Positions 50,217-62,824 of a stretch of 64,000 nt of DNA are shown here, piece by piece. Source of the stretch: Trichoplax adhaerens (Eukaryota; Placozoa; Uniplacotomia; Trichoplacea; Trichoplacidae); contig NW_002060947.1 of the NCBI RefSeq assembly GCF_000150275.1, positions 5,615,086 through 5,679,085 of the forward strand, in the 5' to 3' direction. A program made the translations under genes and the position numbers. The first letter of the stretch is position 1, and every line of letters begins with the position of its first letter. The notes beneath the pieces were generated by a model. It was not told where the DNA came from, did no database searches, and was given only the letters and a program-made list of their open reading frames with translations.

Positions 50217-52563
50217 TTTAACTTTTACTTAAATGATCGTCGAGAGGTTAGCCAAGCATTACACCAAATTCGACTTGATCTTATGGAAAGCTGCCCTGCT
50301 GCTGTGCAAAGTAAGAAACGATTCACGATAAGCAATACAGAACAAATTTTATTTATACGTGAAAGTCCTTCAAACATATTTTCTTCCATAGAAATGAATA
50401 ATTTTACCTGCCGTTTATCGATTTCTTACTATTCTACTATTTAGTACCCTTTGAAATCCTTTTCGTAGCAAAGGAATCCTAATTTCTACCTGTCACTTTA
50501 TTATTATCCTACTAACTGCAATACAGATAACTTCTTAACATCGTTAGCATTATAAAAATTGAACTCTTTTTATACAACTAGATGTCTATGTTGTACACCA
50601 TGTAACTCATGAATTTGCAAGGTAAGAGTATTAAAGTACTCACTGCTAGTATTAACCTACTTAAATCACCAGCTAAAGTCAGAACTATTTTTGTATTAAC
50701 GACATCAAATTCGAAATGGGATTCTCTAACCCTTGCAACAAATTCTGCTTCTAACTGTTTCCAGATCTATGGACTTAATCATCAACGTAAGTTTAAAGTC
50801 AATTTTTCTTATGATAGACTTTACTATGCATAGCATTACGCTGCTTATATCGATGAGTGTTTAATCCGTTTCAAATCGAATCAAATGTAGTTTTATGAAT
50901 CTCTCTCATTAATGAAGCGCTACATAAGCTATATCCTTTCACAGAAAATTGCTAAAATACTTTATTGCGAAATAGATCTGATTATGTTCTACGTGCAATC
51001 TGAACTTTTGATTAGGTTTAGCTTAACGGATTTGTATGCTAAAGCTGCTAAATCGATAATATTTTATTTACAAATCAAGATTTCGTATAATAATTAGTAG
51101 TAATTAATAAAGTCGCCTAATGCATCTGTAGTTGCAGCCTTTTTTCAGCTTACTTAATGCTACTTGTAGACTAAAACGGATGCGATATGGACTATAAACT
51201 ACTTTAGAATTTGAAAGAGTACTTAGATATCATTGTATAATGATTAGTCAAATCATGCTGTCAATTAATATAGTCATACCAATTTATATCGGTACATATA
51301 CGTTTAAAATCTTAATCATCTGTCCAGATAGCAGCATTTTATTGCTACTATGGTTCAATAGACATAAAATGGGTAAATAGTGCTACGCTTATTCAGTTAG
51401 TTGATGTGGCATTAAGCATATATACTTATATTCATACAGGTTACAACCAATACAGCGAATAATCGTATAATCAAAAAGTTATTACCTCCTAAGACGATGG
51501 TGAGTAATATTTTTATTTTATCATTAATCTGACAAGGCATTATGTAGAATGTTAGATTTACAGTTTATAAGTAAGGAATGAAACTGAATTTCACTACATC
51601 TCATGATATAACCATACGAAAATTCGAAATCATATATAATGAGCTTAGCTACTATAAGTCGTTTCGAGAAAGATATAGTCAATATGGATGAAAAATCGGC
51701 TATTTTCATCTTTCAGGTGGTTCAAATCGATTCGCCAGCCATAGTCTATTACATGAACACGGGACATAGGTAAATAGATATTGACTAGCAATCATTCTCC
51801 TATTGCTTATGTTATACGAGTGGTAAGTATATTTGTAATCATTTTGATCAACTTAAGGAAGATAGATTTATTTTCCAAACACTCGTAAAAAAATTAGCAT
51901 AATTTTCGACTTTACTGCTAATACAGTTATCAGTAATACATACTATCAGGGCTATCGCTGTCTGAATTGATGAGAAATTTTCAAATAAAATTAAGAAGAA
52001 ATTATAATCATTGTTAATTGCAGATTTTCAATCCTATCTTGGGTAGATAAAATGTCACACCAAGTTTTTATTGACTGCCTACAAATTCAGGTAAATGGGT
52101 TGAATATCGTTTCAAGTTATATATAGACGAAAATGCCGCCCAATAAAAATAACTAACTTCAATTCTGGGTGATTTCTAACCTAGGAAAAGAAGAAAGAGC
52201 AGATATTGTTAAAAAATCTTGGACCTAATCCACGTTTATAAAAGAAACACCATATCGTCTTATTTCATTATGTTACAGAATTTATCTCTAAAGACATATT
52301 TTTAAGGTTAATCCTAATTCTAATAAGCAGTTTTTACTGTTATCTATATTGCTATGAACTCTAATAATGTTCAAATTATGAAAAGCAACACGACAAGTTA
52401 TATTGCTATTTTATCAGCTATAAAAAGTTTTCTAGTTCGTAATTGTCATATAAAATCTTGTTGTATTGGTAAAATAGTTTACAATTTTACTAGTAATAAA
52501 AATTACTATTTTACCTTAAAATTTATTCTAAACGATAGTGGCATTAAGTTTTCGTTTTCGTAA
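50217..52563 (+). CDS. Tentative multi-exon gene, unrecognised
   Basis: Several open segments are bounded by good splice sites: 50217–50310 (FNFYLNDRREVSQALHQIRL and on), 51440–51499, 51717–51769, 52024–52090 (FSILSWVDKMSHQVFIDCLQ) and a terminal segment 52331–52563 with RNCHIKSCCIGKIVYNF and a stop. An additional open segment at about 50609–50791 ends at a gtaagt donor. I could not make the phases join throughout, so this is a set of candidate exons, not a proven gene. The alternating hydrophobic pattern with paired cysteines suggests an extracellular beta-sandwich. I considered integrin alpha leg domains, but no propeller repeats or GFFKR motif are present. The last segment overlaps the 3' end of the convergent formin gene by 36 bp. 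Confidence 0.22.
52522..52527 (-). promoter_or_regulatory. Polyadenylation signal abutting the formin stop codon
   Basis: Read on the minus strand, the formin stop TAG (52530–52528) is followed immediately by AATAAA. If used, it gives a 3' UTR of only about 20–30 nt and would limit overlap with the tentative convergent gene. Confidence 0.45.
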
Positions 52564-55500
52564 CTCATCGATACTTTTAAATCCATTATCGCCATTTAAT
52601 GTATTGGAAATTTCAGTTTGCTTCGAAAATAAATTAACTAATGATTTACTTCTTGTTCCGTCGAACATTAATGTTTGATGGCAGCATAATGTACCATTAT
52701 TGAAGCATTGATTTAGTTGAATATATTGGTTATTGCCAGCATGTAAGGAATCAGCGCGTTCCTTTCTTACTCTTTTATTCTGTAGCATTTCATGGTTGGT
52801 GGTGGTATCTTTAGTGATTTTAATAGCAATATCTACATTTCCACTCCCATTCAATTTATTATCCGTATCATAATTTTCTCTGCTCGAGCATTCTTCAGCA
52901 TTTGTGGTCTGCATCAATTCAACTCCGTCACTATTACTATTTTGAAGGCTTTGAGCATTTTCATATGCGTAATCATAACTCGTCGTTATTGGATGTTTTT
53001 CTGTTGTAGTAACTGGCTTTAAGAAGGATGATCTACGTCGTATAAGCTCATCAGATGATTTCGATTTATAAATGAGTTTCTTCTTGTTTCCATCAGGGGG
53101 TATTTGATATGTAGCAATGAGAGCTTTTAACTCCTGTTCTCGCTTACTCGTTCGCCTTACTAAGGGGTATGGGTTTTCCTGAAATTGATAAGATACTTTA
53201 TCCAAGAGTTGATCGATGATATTTCGATTCTTTTTCGTCATAGACTGATTTTCGAGACTAAATTTGGAGCGTAGTTTTCTGCCCTGTAAGAAATAAAATA
53301 GCTCATTATTTAAAAGATAATTTAATTTAAGTTATAAGATGTTCTTCACTCTTTAAACCAATAAAGGATAGCTTAGTGTTATATTTATTTTCTCATTCTC
53401 AACACTTTCCTCAGTAGCTCCATGCACTGCTGCCATCATCATAAACAACTGTTGTAATATAACGTCAATATCAACAGTCTGCTTGTCCTCACAGAAATAA
53501 TGTGCTAATCTTTGCGATTGCTTCTCCATAGTTTTAGTCATGATCGTAATAGCATTGGACTCCCTTTTGTACTTCTAAACGGGATAAAAATGAGATTAAA
53601 AATTGCATTTTAGGAATTATAAAACAGGTTTGCAAGCAGCCTTCCATGATATAACTACTGTCCAATGATCTAATTTTACATATAATTCCGAACAAATTAT
53701 TACTTCTACGAATTCAATAATTTTTGTCTTAATCTCCGGTATCAGCTCCATTTCTGCACCACATCGAAGTAGCAGTAATTTAGACTCCAATGTCAATATT
53801 GAAGATTTAATTTCGCAGTAAGGCAATCTACAGTTAAATGTAGAAAAAAAATTCGTATAAAACGTGCAAGTATTAACGGTTCAATTATAGAGTTATTTAT
53901 TAGTTGAGCAAACTGAAAGATATACTTGATGCAACTTTTCAGAGAAGGTAGAAGATCTAGCCAAGACAAGCAATGACTTTGGCTATCAATGATGTGCTAA
54001 ATTTAGGGGAAAAATTGAAATTGAGTTTAGTATTGAGAATTCATATTGCTATGTCATAAAACGATATGTTGCAATTCAGGAGCATTCGAATATCGACCTT
54101 GACAATATAATCAATGAGCAGGTGATCTGAGTTATCCATCGTTGTGTTAATTAATGCAATTAGCACTTTCAGAGAAAAGCCTTTAGCAAATTTTCCCTGT
54201 GTGATTAATAATACAAGAAAATTGATCTGCTTACAAGAGTGATTGATAGGTAAGCACTACCGTTAAGAAACAAGGAGAATATTGATTAGGCCCTATTTGG
54301 ATCACTATTATCGGACTAATCCAGTACGCTGTTATATAGAATAACTTTAATCGTTGACATATACACAAGCGCTACCATTTTTGTTATTTGTTGACCAACC
54401 AATAGGACAACTTCCATAAATTCAACCAAAGACTGGCTCTCAAGCAAATCTATTGAAGATACAAAAATACAAAATTGTCAATATTATCGAATGAGAAAAG
54501 ATTTTATAGTTTAGGACAATTATACAAATCCTTAACGATCAACTTTAAACGAAGTTGTAGCTATCTTGGATCATATAGGATAATTATTAACTATTTTCGT
54601 CTATTATGTACAGTATGAGGAAATTTGCACAAAAATTACATGATTATGCAAAATAATAATTATAAAACATGGTACAGTAGTCTATAAAGGATATTTATAA
54701 AGCTCGTTGACATAACGAGAGAAATTTTAGAGATAGTATTCTGAGAATTAATTAACAACTCAATCTGTGCAAATTGAAAGTTAATTTAGCTTACAGTGTT
54801 ATTTTGCGAAAATAAAATGCATTATGAAAGTTAAAATAAAGCTTCGCCAATCATACCTTCTATAATTTTTATATATGAGGACAATGCGCTTTTCCACTTT
54901 TCAAAATAATTTGCACACTCTTCTACGGCAATAATATACTTGATCCGGTTTAAATAGCTTTATGTATTATAGAGAATTAAAGTAAATTCCAATCGATTAA
55001 AAAAGAAAAATACTACAAAGTGCTAAACTATGGTTAAAATTGGTCCTACATAAGTTTTGTCCTTAAAATAAGAATATCGTTATTTATGATCAAACCTTGG
55101 TATATTGATTACTGAATAGAGAAATAAATCGATATAGCCCAGGCTTAGCTTATTGGTAAGTCGTAGCGTTAACTTCTTTTCCTAATAGATACCGCCATGT
55201 TAATCGGAATGATTCGATCATCAATTAAAAAGTAGTATTATTAAAATGGTATTGACAAGATACCGGCTCAAGTTCTTCCATAATCATTTGAAGTCGCTGA
55301 AATATGCGAATTGGAAGTTGTTGCCTATCGGCGTAACGAATAGCCTGGAGAACATCTTCCGTATTGCTGTTGTAACTAGTTGCAAGTAAAAAAATTGATA
55401 TCTGCATTAATACTTTTAAAATCATTTTAAATCATATTTTTTTACGAAAGTGAATAGAAGATGGTAGATTAAAGGTATAAGTCAAGTAGAATTATTCTAG

Positions 55501-58500
55501 CGTATAATCATTTCATAGATCATCAGAGGGGTAAAAGAGTGATCTTTTCAGCTATTTTAAGGCAATGAAACGTATTGAAAGTACAATGCCAACTCTATTT
55601 TATAATTAAAAGTAGATTTAATGCCGTCGTACTTTTTAAAACAACAAATGCTGGTTAAGAAGTATATTCATTTCATGATTAAATGGGAATGCCATAAGTT
55701 TAAACGCATTCATTTCTACTGTTGTTCTAAAGCAAGCAAACTGTCCTATCCGTTCCATAGCTTACTAAGTAGGATCAAGTACCGTAATGACAAAACTTCA
55801 TAAGGTCTCAGAATAGCACTATGGTCTTGAGTAAATGAAGTATAGGGCGTAATACAATATTAGAGAAGTGTTTGTTCCAATGTTCTCTTCAGCACTGATG
55901 ACTCTGAAAGGTTTTGATAGCATAATTTTATAGCCACATAAGGGAAGTTGCATAATACTATTTTCGACTACTCAGTCATGATTATTATGACATCATTGGT
56001 GAGAGATACTACTGGAATTCATGGGAGAAAGCCAGTTTTACAGTTGTTAGAGGTGCTAATATTGGCAAACTTTATTCTCCCATAGCATAAATTTAGACCT
56101 ATCAACTGCTAGCATTGATCATAAAACATAGAGGGCAAAAGTTTAATTAAGATCCGGAATAAAGCTATCTACAACTAGCTATAATTAATGGGAGTTGATA
56201 CTTGCAAACTTGCTCTCATCACTTAGGACGTATTCGAGTAGAGATGAGGTAGCAAGATGACTGGAAAGAATACTATTAAAAATTATGGTTGGCCGATAAT
56301 GATAAATTTTCAGAATTTTACTCCAGACTGCTACTTCGTGGTTATAAAGGTAAGTACGAAAACTACCATAAATTATTTCCTTCATAGCTTTGAATAAGCA
56401 GGAAATACGTAATTGAAATTGCTATCCTTGTATTCCTATAATTTGATAAATATTTTCTTACCAAGTCGTCAATTGATGTAAAAATATTTTTGTTACGAAA
56501 ATGATTGGATGATAAAATTGACTTCCTGCCTATTAAAAGTAGATGCAAGTTTCATCTTAAAAAATACTTACATACTTCAGCTACAAATGACGAAAACAAG
56601 TTTATAAGACTTCATCGAATAGGTTTTCAATCTATAGAATCAATCACTTTGACATATCGATCGTGCATTACCGTTAAACTTTCTATTTACCTTATTTAGC
56701 TTAAAACCTGAGGTGATTTCTTTCTTTTTACCGTTAAGTTGAGTATTGAATACGCTATCAGGATTAGTTAATGGACTCTGTAGGGGTTTATTCTGGATTA
56801 AATTCCAAATGCTTTGTGGATGGATTTTAGTTACCGCTGGTAAATGAATCCAGTATCTAGGCTGCCATTGCATCTTTCGAGACGTACAAGATGAAGTAGT
56901 ATTATTATTATCATCGCATCTATCCCGCAGATGTAATTGGGGAATATCGAAATGATCGATATCGGGCAAACTGCTAGCATCTTTATAGGTAGGATTCACT
57001 GATAAATGGACAGTAGCAAGTTTATCTTTACTTAATAATGATGGACGAATGATAGTTGTAGTAATATGGGTTATTGTAGCTATAGGTGTAGTCTTTTTTA
57101 ATGTAACTGTAGTAATTTGATGGTTCTCTTTGTTAGAGGTTCGAACATCTCTCTCTGTCCAGTTATCAATTAAAGTATGCTGAGAGTTTGGAAAGTACGC
57201 TTTAAATTGGCTGGACTCTCCATCATTTTCAATTAATAATTTTTCTGTATATTTCCAGATGCTTTCAATCAGGCCGATGTTAGAATGATCCATGAGCAAG
57301 AGTAAATTTTGAAATAGAGCTAGGAGAGTCTCTCGACTACCAAGGCAATGAGCCTATATATCAAAATGGATTGTTATGGTATATATCGATATAGCTCTGA
57401 TAAACTGATATAAAATAATAGCAAACATCTAGAATTATCAACCATGCGTCAAATTTACAGTTTCGATAATTTGGAAATTATAGTAATAAATTCAAAATTT
57501 ATCTAACGAGTAAAATTTAAAATTACGGTCTTAAAGATAATTGAATTAGGAAATACCCGTCTTCTCGTATAACAAGAATAACCACAGCATACATAGTAAT
57601 GAAGTTAACTAAGGTAAATAGATCCAGCTAATAGTGCCATCTAATTGAACATTTATCTAATAACTATACGAACGAAATTAATGCATCTAATGCGATAGCT
57701 TAATTTCGACAGGGAAAATAATTATAATATAAAAGAGTTATTACAGGATTAAATCTTTACCACTATTCTAACCTTGTCCAGAACTGCGTGGATCAATTGG
57801 ATTGGATTAGTCAAGTCTATACCATCCATTTCAGCAATTGCTTCTTCATCGGCATGCCAATTTTTAAGAAACTGATTGATTTGGAATGTTAATTTTGGTT
57901 CATGAAGATTTCTAAATCAGGATTGCGTTCGATATAATAAACATTTTAATTAAAAGTAAATCATAAGAATAATTATGATATCCTCCTGTTAATTTCCTTT
58001 CTTTGTTTTTACTATCGTAATATAATCACAAATATTGACTTGAGCCTCAGTCCTAATTCGTTAATAATACGACGCTGGAGTGATACACCGAAAAGTAATA
58101 AAGCTTTTAATACTTACCTCATTTGCCTTATAACTAGTGAAAAATTTTGACCTTAACATTTATAAAAAAGGAATTAATGAAAAGATAAATTAGAGAGTTG
58201 CATTGCCTTAAATACAGTTTGATTCTAATTTATAAGCAACAAATTTACCAACAATCTTAGTCTATAAATTGCATCAGAACGAGAATGAATACTATTACAT
58301 AAAACAAAACATAGTTCGAAATTCTTACACCAGATCTTGCTACGCAGAATAATTCTGGCTCGGACGTCCGTAATAATATTTATAACGCAATTAATAAAGA
58401 GTAGGCAGTTGTGATTGAGCTGATGATTGCTGATTTGTAAGTCTTTAACCACACCATGAACGAACTGTTCAATATAATTCTACTCAAATAACATGATGCT

Positions 58501-61500
58501 AAATTAAGTCTTAAATCAAAAATTGAAACTGTTGAAATTGAACTTTTCAACAGAATGCTATGGCATAGTTATGTCTGAGGATGAAAGGATATCCAAAATT
58601 GATGATGCTTTACCTGTTTTGATGTTATAAGCTTTCGAACTGCTTTTTCGCTTTCATTCGAATATAAGCATAATGCTGCTATCAATTGATAGACAACTTT
58701 ACGAATTGCCATATCTTCTGAACCTAAAACTATGGATTTATAAGTATAGAATTGCTTATTCATTCAAGACAGTGCTAAAAGCCCTCACAAATTTCTGGTT
58801 TTCTCAACATCACCGAGTTTAATTACTGTGTTAACATGACTAGCTGGCAATGCCGATAGAAGTATGTCAAGGCTAAATAGAATACAATAAGGCTACTTCC
58901 AATACACTTAATATTAGCTGTTACTACTTGATAATTATAATTAATCCAGTAACTTAATATCGAATTATAGGATCAAGATATAATGCACATATGTCAAGTT
59001 TGGACCATGTGTTTGTGATTAATCTTTATCAAATATCGGTCACAACAAAAAACAATAAAGACAACTCTCAACAATCTTTATGAAAGAGCGGAAATCCCAT
59101 AATGCAGTTTTTAAAAGGCTAGGTAATTTATCTCTCTACGTGGTGTTAATTAATACCACTAGACGTTGTAGGAACTAAGATCCTGATACGTAGTATAAAG
59201 CAGAGATGGTTAAAACCCTATTATCAGCCGCTATTCTACCGCTGTTTCGTTTTTTATGCAAACTACTCCAAAATTGACCTATATTAACTATCTAATTTAC
59301 TTTCGATCGAATAAGGACTGTACGTTTATATGTCTCATTCTTTATAGTTTTTAGATTTTCCAATCCTAGACAGTCCGTGCCTTACATAATGCTAGAATGA
59401 CATAATTAGAAAAATGAAATATGGCTTCTGAAATTAATATTGGGTAATAGGCGCATATTTGTGCGGTAAATTGTCGCAATTTGATAAAGAATTAGAAGTT
59501 ATGATTGCTCAAAAACGCTTGAAATGAAGTAGTATTTAAATGGCATTATGCGATTTAGTCATATACTGTACAAAAAAAAATTAAGAGTAATTTTACTAAA
59601 GAACGAATTTAATAGTTACGATTTGCTCATCAGAATAGTTTGAAATATGTCCGGCTTTTTATTTGTATAGGAAGCAAACTCATATTACAAGGGACAAAAT
59701 TAGAGGTACGATTTGTTTGGAGTAGCTTACAGTTTAAAATATGTCCGGTAATTTATCCGTACTAATTAAGAATTAATTCTAAATATAATAGATCAAATTA
59801 GAAATAGAACAGTAATTTAGTTAACACTGCTTGAGGTATGTTCTATAATTTATTTTTGTAACATGACTGATTGTAACTGTAAACGTGTTCTTTAAATTTT
59901 GATATAGCGATTGCTCAAACTTGTTTAAAAGACATTCTATAATTTATTTTCCTAAAAAGACTGATTACAATAATAAAAATGTTGGTTAAATTTAGACAAT
60001 TGATAGCTAAAACTTGATTAAAAGACATTCTATAATATAGTTTATTTTCGTATAAAGACTATCTGGAACTGTAAAAATGTTCTTTAAATTTAGATTAGGT
60101 GATTACTCAAACTTGCTTAAAAGACACTCTTTAACTCCAAATAACTATGTTAAATGGATTTGTTCAAACGCTATCGCTGTAGTATATGCTTCTTTCTTAG
60201 TATTAACTCGGTATTATAGCTACTTATTGGAACGCCATGACAAGATTAGATAAAAAGCCTTTGGTGATAATTGGAATTAATCGGATGATCTTATGTCATT
60301 GATTAAGATTTCATTAAGTTAATTAAAAATGAGAACTGGGATGAACAAAAATTGTTTGCATTAATTATGTGCCATTAACCTAGTACAGCTAATTTGGATT
60401 ATGTTTTTATATCATATTTTGAGAAAGTCAAAATGATTGAATATGTTAACTATCATTACACTTTAATTGGAACTTATTCCTCATAGATGATTAAGGAATA
60501 AACTTTATCGATTCTGTAAACGAAACAGCTATCTAAAGTTATGTCGTAGTATAAGACTGCTACGGCAAATAACGAAGTAACTTATTTCTGGCAAGCCTAG
60601 CTGCAGAAATTGTAACCAAAAACTACAAATTGAGTTACTAATGTATAGTATAGCGACGACATTCATCATACCTAAGAATTGTAATCGTCGTAAAGTTATA
60701 ACACCCTACTACATACATAACATTATTAAAGTATTATTACAAATTATCAAAGTAAATAATGGAAACTACCATTATTTTACGTATTTTCAAGCTGGCTATT
60801 CATGAGCAGATCCAATGTTAACATATGGTCTTGTAAATTGTAAGGGAAAAGTAAAAGTTAATAATAATTATAATTACATAATTATTTTTAAATTGGATAA
60901 TAAACTAGTATTACCTAAAGCTAAAATTAACACAATTTAGAAGCTTAATCAAAGTTTTAGAGATCAGAAAGAATGAGGTATTCCTATTTCGTCAAAACAT
61001 CTTGATTCAGCTATATTGACATAGTATAATAATATGAAAATGTAGTATAAATTTCCTAATTAATGAACCATAACGTCTTTAATAAGCAGTTAATTTATGT
61101 AAAGAAGGAATAGAATTAAATTAATTTTTCCCGTTTTCATCTCCTTCTTTTCTCTTGGGATCGATGCTTAAAAGTTATTATAAATCGTATTATCTTCCGT
61201 TATTAAACTAAAAATTCGACGTAAAAATGTCTTGAAAAATAGGTTAATAATTATACTGTTAGTTACGATAAATATGCAATAGTTTACTTATTAATGTGCA
61301 ATTAAAATTGTGAAAAAATAGTTTGAAATTGTAGCATACAGTAAGAAGCTAAAACAAGATGTATTGTAATTCGTGAGTACAAACAACAAAGAATCACTTT
61401 TATAGAGTAACTTAATGAGAATTGTGAATATTAAATTAAGGTCAAGATTTTCTTATGTACATCGAATAGACGTTAGACTGATTCACTCAGCAATTACTTT

Positions 61501-62131
61501 AAAATAATTTTCTACTTAAACTTAAAAAGTTGAGAGTTTACATTAATTTTGGATGACCAGCAAGGTCTGAATTTAGTTCAATGTTATTATTCGTTTTTTT
61601 AATTAATAATCTAGTTTGTGTACGCGTGCATAAAATAAGCGAACGCATAAATTTGACGACAGAAAGAAATCTAATATGGAGGGTATCAAATTACTGTTTC
61701 ACGCAAATGTGATAGGCAAGGATTTCTTTTAAAGAAAGATAATAATTTTACAAATTGCGTGCAATTTAATCTTATTTAAATTCGACTAGAAGTTACAGCT
61801 AGGAGAAATCAATCTATCAAGACTATTACTTACCCTGAAAAAGTTGCTGAATTAAAAAGTGATTGTGTGCTACGTGATCCATTCCTAGCTGATGGTTCAT
61901 TAGTAATTTAACACAAGCGATTGCAAGTTGTCCTTGGCCATCATTTTGACACGATAATGTAGTACAATTTGTTGTCATCCATTGAAGGAGTTGAAATAAC
62001 CCACCACGATGGATAAATGTTTCAATCCATACCTTATTTTTATTCGTTAATTCATCTTTAAGGCTATCTAATAGCATCATTGAAGGATGCAGCTTGATAG
62101 AATCGATTAAAGTCGCCATCATTTCTTCCAT
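52528..62131 (-). CDS. Diaphanous/INF2-type formin lacking a proline-rich FH1
   Basis: There are sixteen exons, about 1,017 residues: 62131–61834, 58729–58614, 58479–58331, 58151–58118, 58074–58040, 57911–57773, 57353–56691, 55401–55264, 55181–55096, 54957–54857, 54449–54376, 54196–54098, 53996–53926, 53827–53704, 53574–53404 and 53283–52528. An in-frame TAA upstream supports the ATG at 62131. The GBD/FH3 part is clear (WIETFIHRGGLFQLLQWM, SEDMAIRKVVYQLIAALCLY, CLLFINCVINIITDVRARI). The FH2 part has the lasso tryptophans (MQWQPRYWIHLP, SIWNLI), ISIFLL, GFSLKVLIALINTTMDNSD and RLAHYFCEDKQT. The linker between FH3 and FH2 is Thr/Asn-rich, not polyproline. The tail has LLDKVSYQF..LVRRTSKRE, possibly WH2/DAD-like. 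Formins nucleate and elongate actin filaments. Here profilin-actin recruitment should be lost and FH2 activity may be altered. The boundaries of exons 4–5 are least certain. Confidence 0.88.
59800..60140. repeat. Tandem repeat, ~95-bp period, about four copies, in formin intron 1
   Basis: The anchor TTAAAAGACATTCTATAAT with decayed versions recurs near 59830, 59927, 60020 and 60118. Each unit also holds AAGACTGATT.CAAT, AATGTT.TTTAAATTTAGA and GATTACTCAAACTTG-like blocks. It lies inside the 3.1-kb first intron (61833–58730) of the formin. Confidence 0.75.
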
Positions 62132-62623
62132 GATGGGTTTTGTATGCAGACAATGGACTGTTTTAACTTATCGGAAGGAATTACTGTCGTCTTGAAATGA
62201 CGATTTTCGACAACTCATTTCAGGATATATATAGCAGCCTTTTTATAATATCAAATATCGAATATGTTGGCTTGAGAAATTGATTAGTGTTCAATTACTA
62301 ACTGAACAAATACTAGTATCAATTAGCGTATATATTATATCATCACCGTGTCCTATCGACGCTTAATTGAATATTGAATTGGTCTAAATTAAGCAATTGA
62401 ATGAAATAATCAATCAATGTGAAATTAAAGCTTGCAATTGTCAAAACGAAGAATGGTAAATAACAATATATTCAATAGATTAAGCAAAATCTTTTAGGAA
62501 ATATTTACTAATGACGACATAGAGCCGAGTAAGTTTATTATTGGAAAGTAAATAATACGTAAATTCGAGAGGACTCATATTAAATCTATTACGAAATATT
62601 TCCTAGTTTTGATAAAAATTAGA

Positions 62624-62824
62624 ATGAACGATCGTGCCTATTGTGAGTATTGTCAGATCCAAATGCTATTAGAAATTACGCAGGTAGTATACGTAGGAGA
62701 TAGAGAGGTACGGCTACACTGTAACTTACATGTTACCAATTTCATCATTAAAAATAACGTCTGCAGACTAAAATCGTTGTGTCAAGGTATGTGCTATAAA
62801 TCAGCCATCTTCTACGGACTTACG
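62624..62824 (+). CDS. Small cysteine-rich ORF, doubtful
   Basis: From the ATG at 62624 the frame gives 66 residues with seven cysteines, including CEYCQIQ near the N-terminus and CRLKSLCQGMCYKSA near the C-terminus. The C-x-G-x-C spacing recalls cystine-knot growth factors and glycoprotein hormones, but the frame ends soon after it and has no signal peptide. It could be an exon of a longer gene or a chance frame. Confidence 0.2.

Noticed and set aside
50217-52563. Integrin alpha leg domain as identity of the tentative plus-strand gene
   Set aside because: Only a vague beta-sandwich and cysteine pattern supports it. There are no FG-GAP propeller repeats, membrane helix or GFFKR, and exon phases do not all join.
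55225-56548. Small frames in the formin intron between 55402 and 56690
   Set aside because: Donor AAG|gtaaat at 56691 and acceptor gcag at 55402 join FH2 strands directly in phase, so the material between is intron. The frame at 55225–55425 is real only as exon 55264–55401.
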